The notes beneath the pieces were generated by a model. That model ran no database searches, was not told the origin of the DNA, and saw only the letters and a program-made list of their open reading frames with translations. This document shows positions 42,842 to 44,510 of a stretch of 44,510 nucleotides of DNA, piece by piece. The first letter of the stretch is position 1. Each line of letters begins with the position of its first letter. Made by a program: the position numbers and the translations under genes. Source of the DNA: Metabacillus arenae (GTDB lineage: Bacteria; Bacillota; Bacilli; Bacillales; Bacillaceae); the NCBI RefSeq assembly GCF_014773385.1, contig NZ_JACXAI010000049.1:1-44510 (forward strand), written 5' to 3'.

Positions 42842-43168
42842 CTAGCCCCAGTAAGCACCCCATTTTTTCATTTCTTTAATTATTTTATGTAAGGCTTGTC
42901 CTTTTTCTGTAAGGGTATATTCTACCGTTACCGGGACTGTTGGGTATACGTTTCGAATTAATACATTATGATCTTCTAAATGTCTTAAAGTATCTGTTAA
43001 TGCCTTTGGACTTACCTTTGAAATGGCTTTTTGCAATTGTCCAAACCGTTTTGTACCTTCGAACAGTTCTCTTAGTACGAGAAAAGACCATTTCCCTCCA
43101 ATGACATTAAGTGCTTTTTCAATGGAACATTCTATTTCCATTTTCTCAGATTCTACGACTTTGCTCAT
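42842..43168 (-). CDS. HxlR-family transcriptional regulator
   Basis: The 108-residue winged-helix regulator has the HxlR signature: ECSIEKALNVIGGKWSFLVL with RELFEGTKRFGQLQKAI, then VSPKALTDTLRHLEDHNVLI and VEYTLTEKG. The N-terminal Cys14 occupies the position of the redox-active cysteine in YodB/HypR, so thiol-based sensing of quinones, aldehydes or hypochlorite is likely. It is divergent from an aldo/keto reductase, a common target of such regulators, and a dyad-rich operator lies between them. Complete at the usual length. Confidence 0.9.
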   Translation of the reverse strand: MSKVVESEKMEIECSIEKALNVIGGKWSFLVLRELFEGTKRFGQLQKAISKVSPKALTDTLRHLEDHNVLIRNVYPTVPVTVEYTLTEKGQALHKIIKEMKKWGAYWG

Positions 43169-43183
43169 AACCCACCTCTTCCT

Positions 43184-43218
43184 TATAGTTACAAACTATA
43201 AAATTTATAGTAACTATA
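43184..43218. promoter_or_regulatory. Nested palindromes, probable HxlR operator
   Basis: ACTATAAA-A-TTTATAGT (43195-43211) is a perfect palindrome nested within TATAGTTAC (43184-43192) and GTAACTATA (43210-43218). It lies 16 bases upstream of the HxlR start and on the path to the divergent reductase promoter. YodB/HxlR-type sites have this ACTAT...ATAGT style. Confidence 0.65.
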
Positions 43219-43365
43219 GTTTATGTAATTATATCAAATAAATTTCAGTAATTGAAATTCAATGAAAAGAACAATATACTTTTGTTGAAAGCAGTACTTT
43301 ACAAGAATTTATGAAAAGCAAAGTGTCAAAAGAAACCAAACGAATTGAAAAAGGAGAAATGTAAA

Positions 43366-44190
43366 ATGAATTTTGTTACATTAAACAACGGTATAAAAAT
43401 GCCGCAGCTTGGTTTTGGTGTTTGGCAAGTTTCTGATGAACAAGCAACCACTGCCGTTGCGAAAGCAATTGAAGCAGGCTACACATCAATTGATACTGCA
43501 ATGATATATGAGAATGAGAAAGGCGTTGGGAAAGCTGTCAGAGAATCTTCTGTTCCTCGTGAAGAGTTATTTATTACGACAAAAGTTTGGAATAGTGATC
43601 AAGGCTATGAAAATACATTACGAGCATTTGATGAAAGCTTAGAAAGATTAGGTCTTGATTATGTTGATTTATATTTGATTCATTGGCCTACTCCTCAATT
43701 TGACGAGTATGTTGATACATATAAAGCATTAGAAAAGCTATATCATGATGGGCGAGTAAAATCTATTGGCGTTTGTAACTTTGAAATTGAACATTTAGAA
43801 CGTATCTTAAAGGAATGTGATGTAAAGCCTGTTTTAAACCAAATTGAATGCCATCCATACCTTGCTCAAAATGAGGTAAAAGAGTTTTGTGCAAAACATG
43901 AGATCTTTGTAGAGGCATGGAGTCCTCTTGACCAAGGCGGAGAAGTGCTCCAAGATGAAGTGATTAAAAAGATAGCTGTATCACATGGCAAAACTCCTGC
44001 TCAAGTTGTGCTGCGCTGGCACCTGCAAAATAATACGATCGTCATTCCTAAATCAGTAACACCAGCGAGAATAGAAGAGAACTTTCAAGTATTTGATTTC
44101 GAACTAACTGCGGATGAATTGCAGGAAATAAATCAACTAAATCGCAATAGACGTAAAGGTCCAAATCCGAGCGAAATGAATAATCGATAA
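43366..44190 (+). CDS. Aldo/keto reductase (YtbE/YvgN-like)
   Basis: The 275-residue NADPH-dependent TIM-barrel enzyme reduces aldehydes and ketones such as methylglyoxal. The catalytic tetrad is visible: Asp and Tyr in YTSIDTAMIYENEKGVGKAV, Lys in FITTKVWN and His in DLYLIHWPTP. The cofactor-binding end reads VIPKSVTPARIEENFQVFDF. It matches Bacillus glyoxal/2,5-didehydrogluconate reductase-type proteins in length. The ATG at 43366 follows AAAAAGGAG; an in-frame ATG at 43345 has no site. Divergence from an HxlR regulator suggests induction by carbonyl or electrophile stress. A strong terminator follows. Confidence 0.93.
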   Translation: MNFVTLNNGIKMPQLGFGVWQVSDEQATTAVAKAIEAGYTSIDTAMIYENEKGVGKAVRESSVPREELFITTKVWNSDQGYENTLRAFDESLERLGLDYVDLYLIHWPTPQFDEYVDTYKALEKLYHDGRVKSIGVCNFEIEHLERILKECDVKPVLNQIECHPYLAQNEVKEFCAKHEIFVEAWSPLDQGGEVLQDEVIKKIAVSHGKTPAQVVLRWHLQNNTIVIPKSVTPARIEENFQVFDFELTADELQEINQLNRNRRKGPNPSEMNNR

Positions 44191-44228
44191 GATTAAAAAA
44201 ACTGTGAGTTTTCACAATTGAATAGATT

Positions 44229-44270
44229 AAAAGCGTGTTTTGATCAATCTTTTTTCAAAACACGCTTTTT
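44229..44270 (+). terminator. Strong rho-independent terminator
   Basis: AAAAGCGTGTTTTGA pairs with TCAAAACACGCTTTTT around an 11-nt loop, ending in a T run. It separates the reductase gene from sspH. Confidence 0.85.
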
Positions 44271-44288
44271 CTATTTGACCTTTTATCG

Positions 44289-44510
44289 AAGTTTATAGAG
44301 ATCATTTAAACAAACGTTTATTTCAAGGGTGCACATGTATATGAAGAGAAACTGGAAAAACATTTACACCGATAGTCAGCCAGCTCTCTGTTTGGTTAAC
44401 TTAATCTTTGAAATATTTCAATTACAACAAGTATATCTGTGTAATTTGGAACAAATATTATAATTGTTGCAAACAAAAAGGAGGTGCTACAATGAATGCA
44501 CAACGGGCAC
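44289..44510 (+). repeat. ~222-bp direct repeat, right copy (sspH upstream region)
   Basis: The sequence matches 31469-31692 almost throughout and runs off the window end. It holds the leader and presumed forespore promoter region of sspH. GTATA at 44429 and CAAATATTA at 44452 are loosely like sigma-G elements, but this was not verified. Confidence 0.85.
44492..44510 (+). CDS. sspH: Start of H-type small acid-soluble spore protein (cut by window end)
   Basis: Only MNAQRA is visible, identical to the first residues of the sspH relic at 31670, with AAAAAGGAGGT seven bases upstream. H-type SASPs are ~59-residue forespore proteins that bind spore DNA. Whether this copy is intact cannot be seen. 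Confidence 0.7.

Overview
The window comes from a low-GC, endospore-forming Bacillaceae chromosome. The evidence is AT-rich DNA, strong AGGAGG-type ribosome binding sites, sigma-A type promoters, a small acid-soluble spore protein (sspH) and Bacillus-style gene families (rph, YqjM-type ene-reductase, DUF2089 operon, MsmX-dependent sugar ABC importer without its own ATPase). No rRNA, tRNA or CRISPR array was seen. The region is accessory in character: small regulator-plus-enzyme modules separated by relics of at least five kinds of mobile DNA.

Layout. 1-630: a cluster of hairpins resembling an IS200/IS605 end, and a LexA-like box without an SOS gene. 632-2940: DinB-fold protein, RibD/DHFR-like reductase and GNAT acetyltransferase. 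3749-8339: a sigma-54 module, with a histidine kinase carrying an extracellular solute-binding domain, an NtrC-type activator, two dyad enhancer-like sites, a -24/-12 promoter and a TAXI-type binding lipoprotein that has no permease beside it. 8886-14071: NRAMP-related transporter with an altered metal site, MmcQ/YjbR protein and rifamycin phosphotransferase (rph). 14193-16560: a visibly GC-rich imported cassette (quinol monooxygenase-like protein, quinone oxidoreductase, TetR regulator) fused to the 3' remnant of an IS66 transposase. 16991-21193: MarR/ene-reductase pair, a probably leaderless ArsR regulator with a paired DMT transporter sharing its operator, and an SRPBCC protein. 21439-23092: a DUF2089 operon and a ROK kinase, each cut off by a decayed IS6-family element. 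23114-29647: alpha-mannosidase GH38 and a sugar ABC importer. 29729-41570: hexuronate/aldonate catabolism (FadR-type and AraC-type regulators, TRAP transporter, zinc dehydrogenase, altronate dehydratase, tagaturonate reductase) with broken mannonate dehydratase and KDG kinase genes. 42006-44510: DUF3231 protein, HxlR regulator with a divergent aldo/keto reductase, and the start of sspH.

How it works together. Several modules look like electrophile or quinone defence (MarR/ene-reductase, TetR/quinone reductase, HxlR/aldo-keto reductase), and most have a visible operator. The uronate region would import a sugar acid through a TRAP system and convert tagaturonate to altronate to KDG. KDG kinase is a pseudogene, so this locus alone cannot complete the pathway.

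The most noteworthy signals are the sigma-54/TAXI module, a dispersed intergenic hairpin family with compensatory stem changes, the leaderless arsR promoter with a duplicated 20-bp operator, a perfect 50-bp palindrome, and a ~222-bp direct repeat that bounds the uronate block. No system that is clearly new to science could be established from sequence reading alone.
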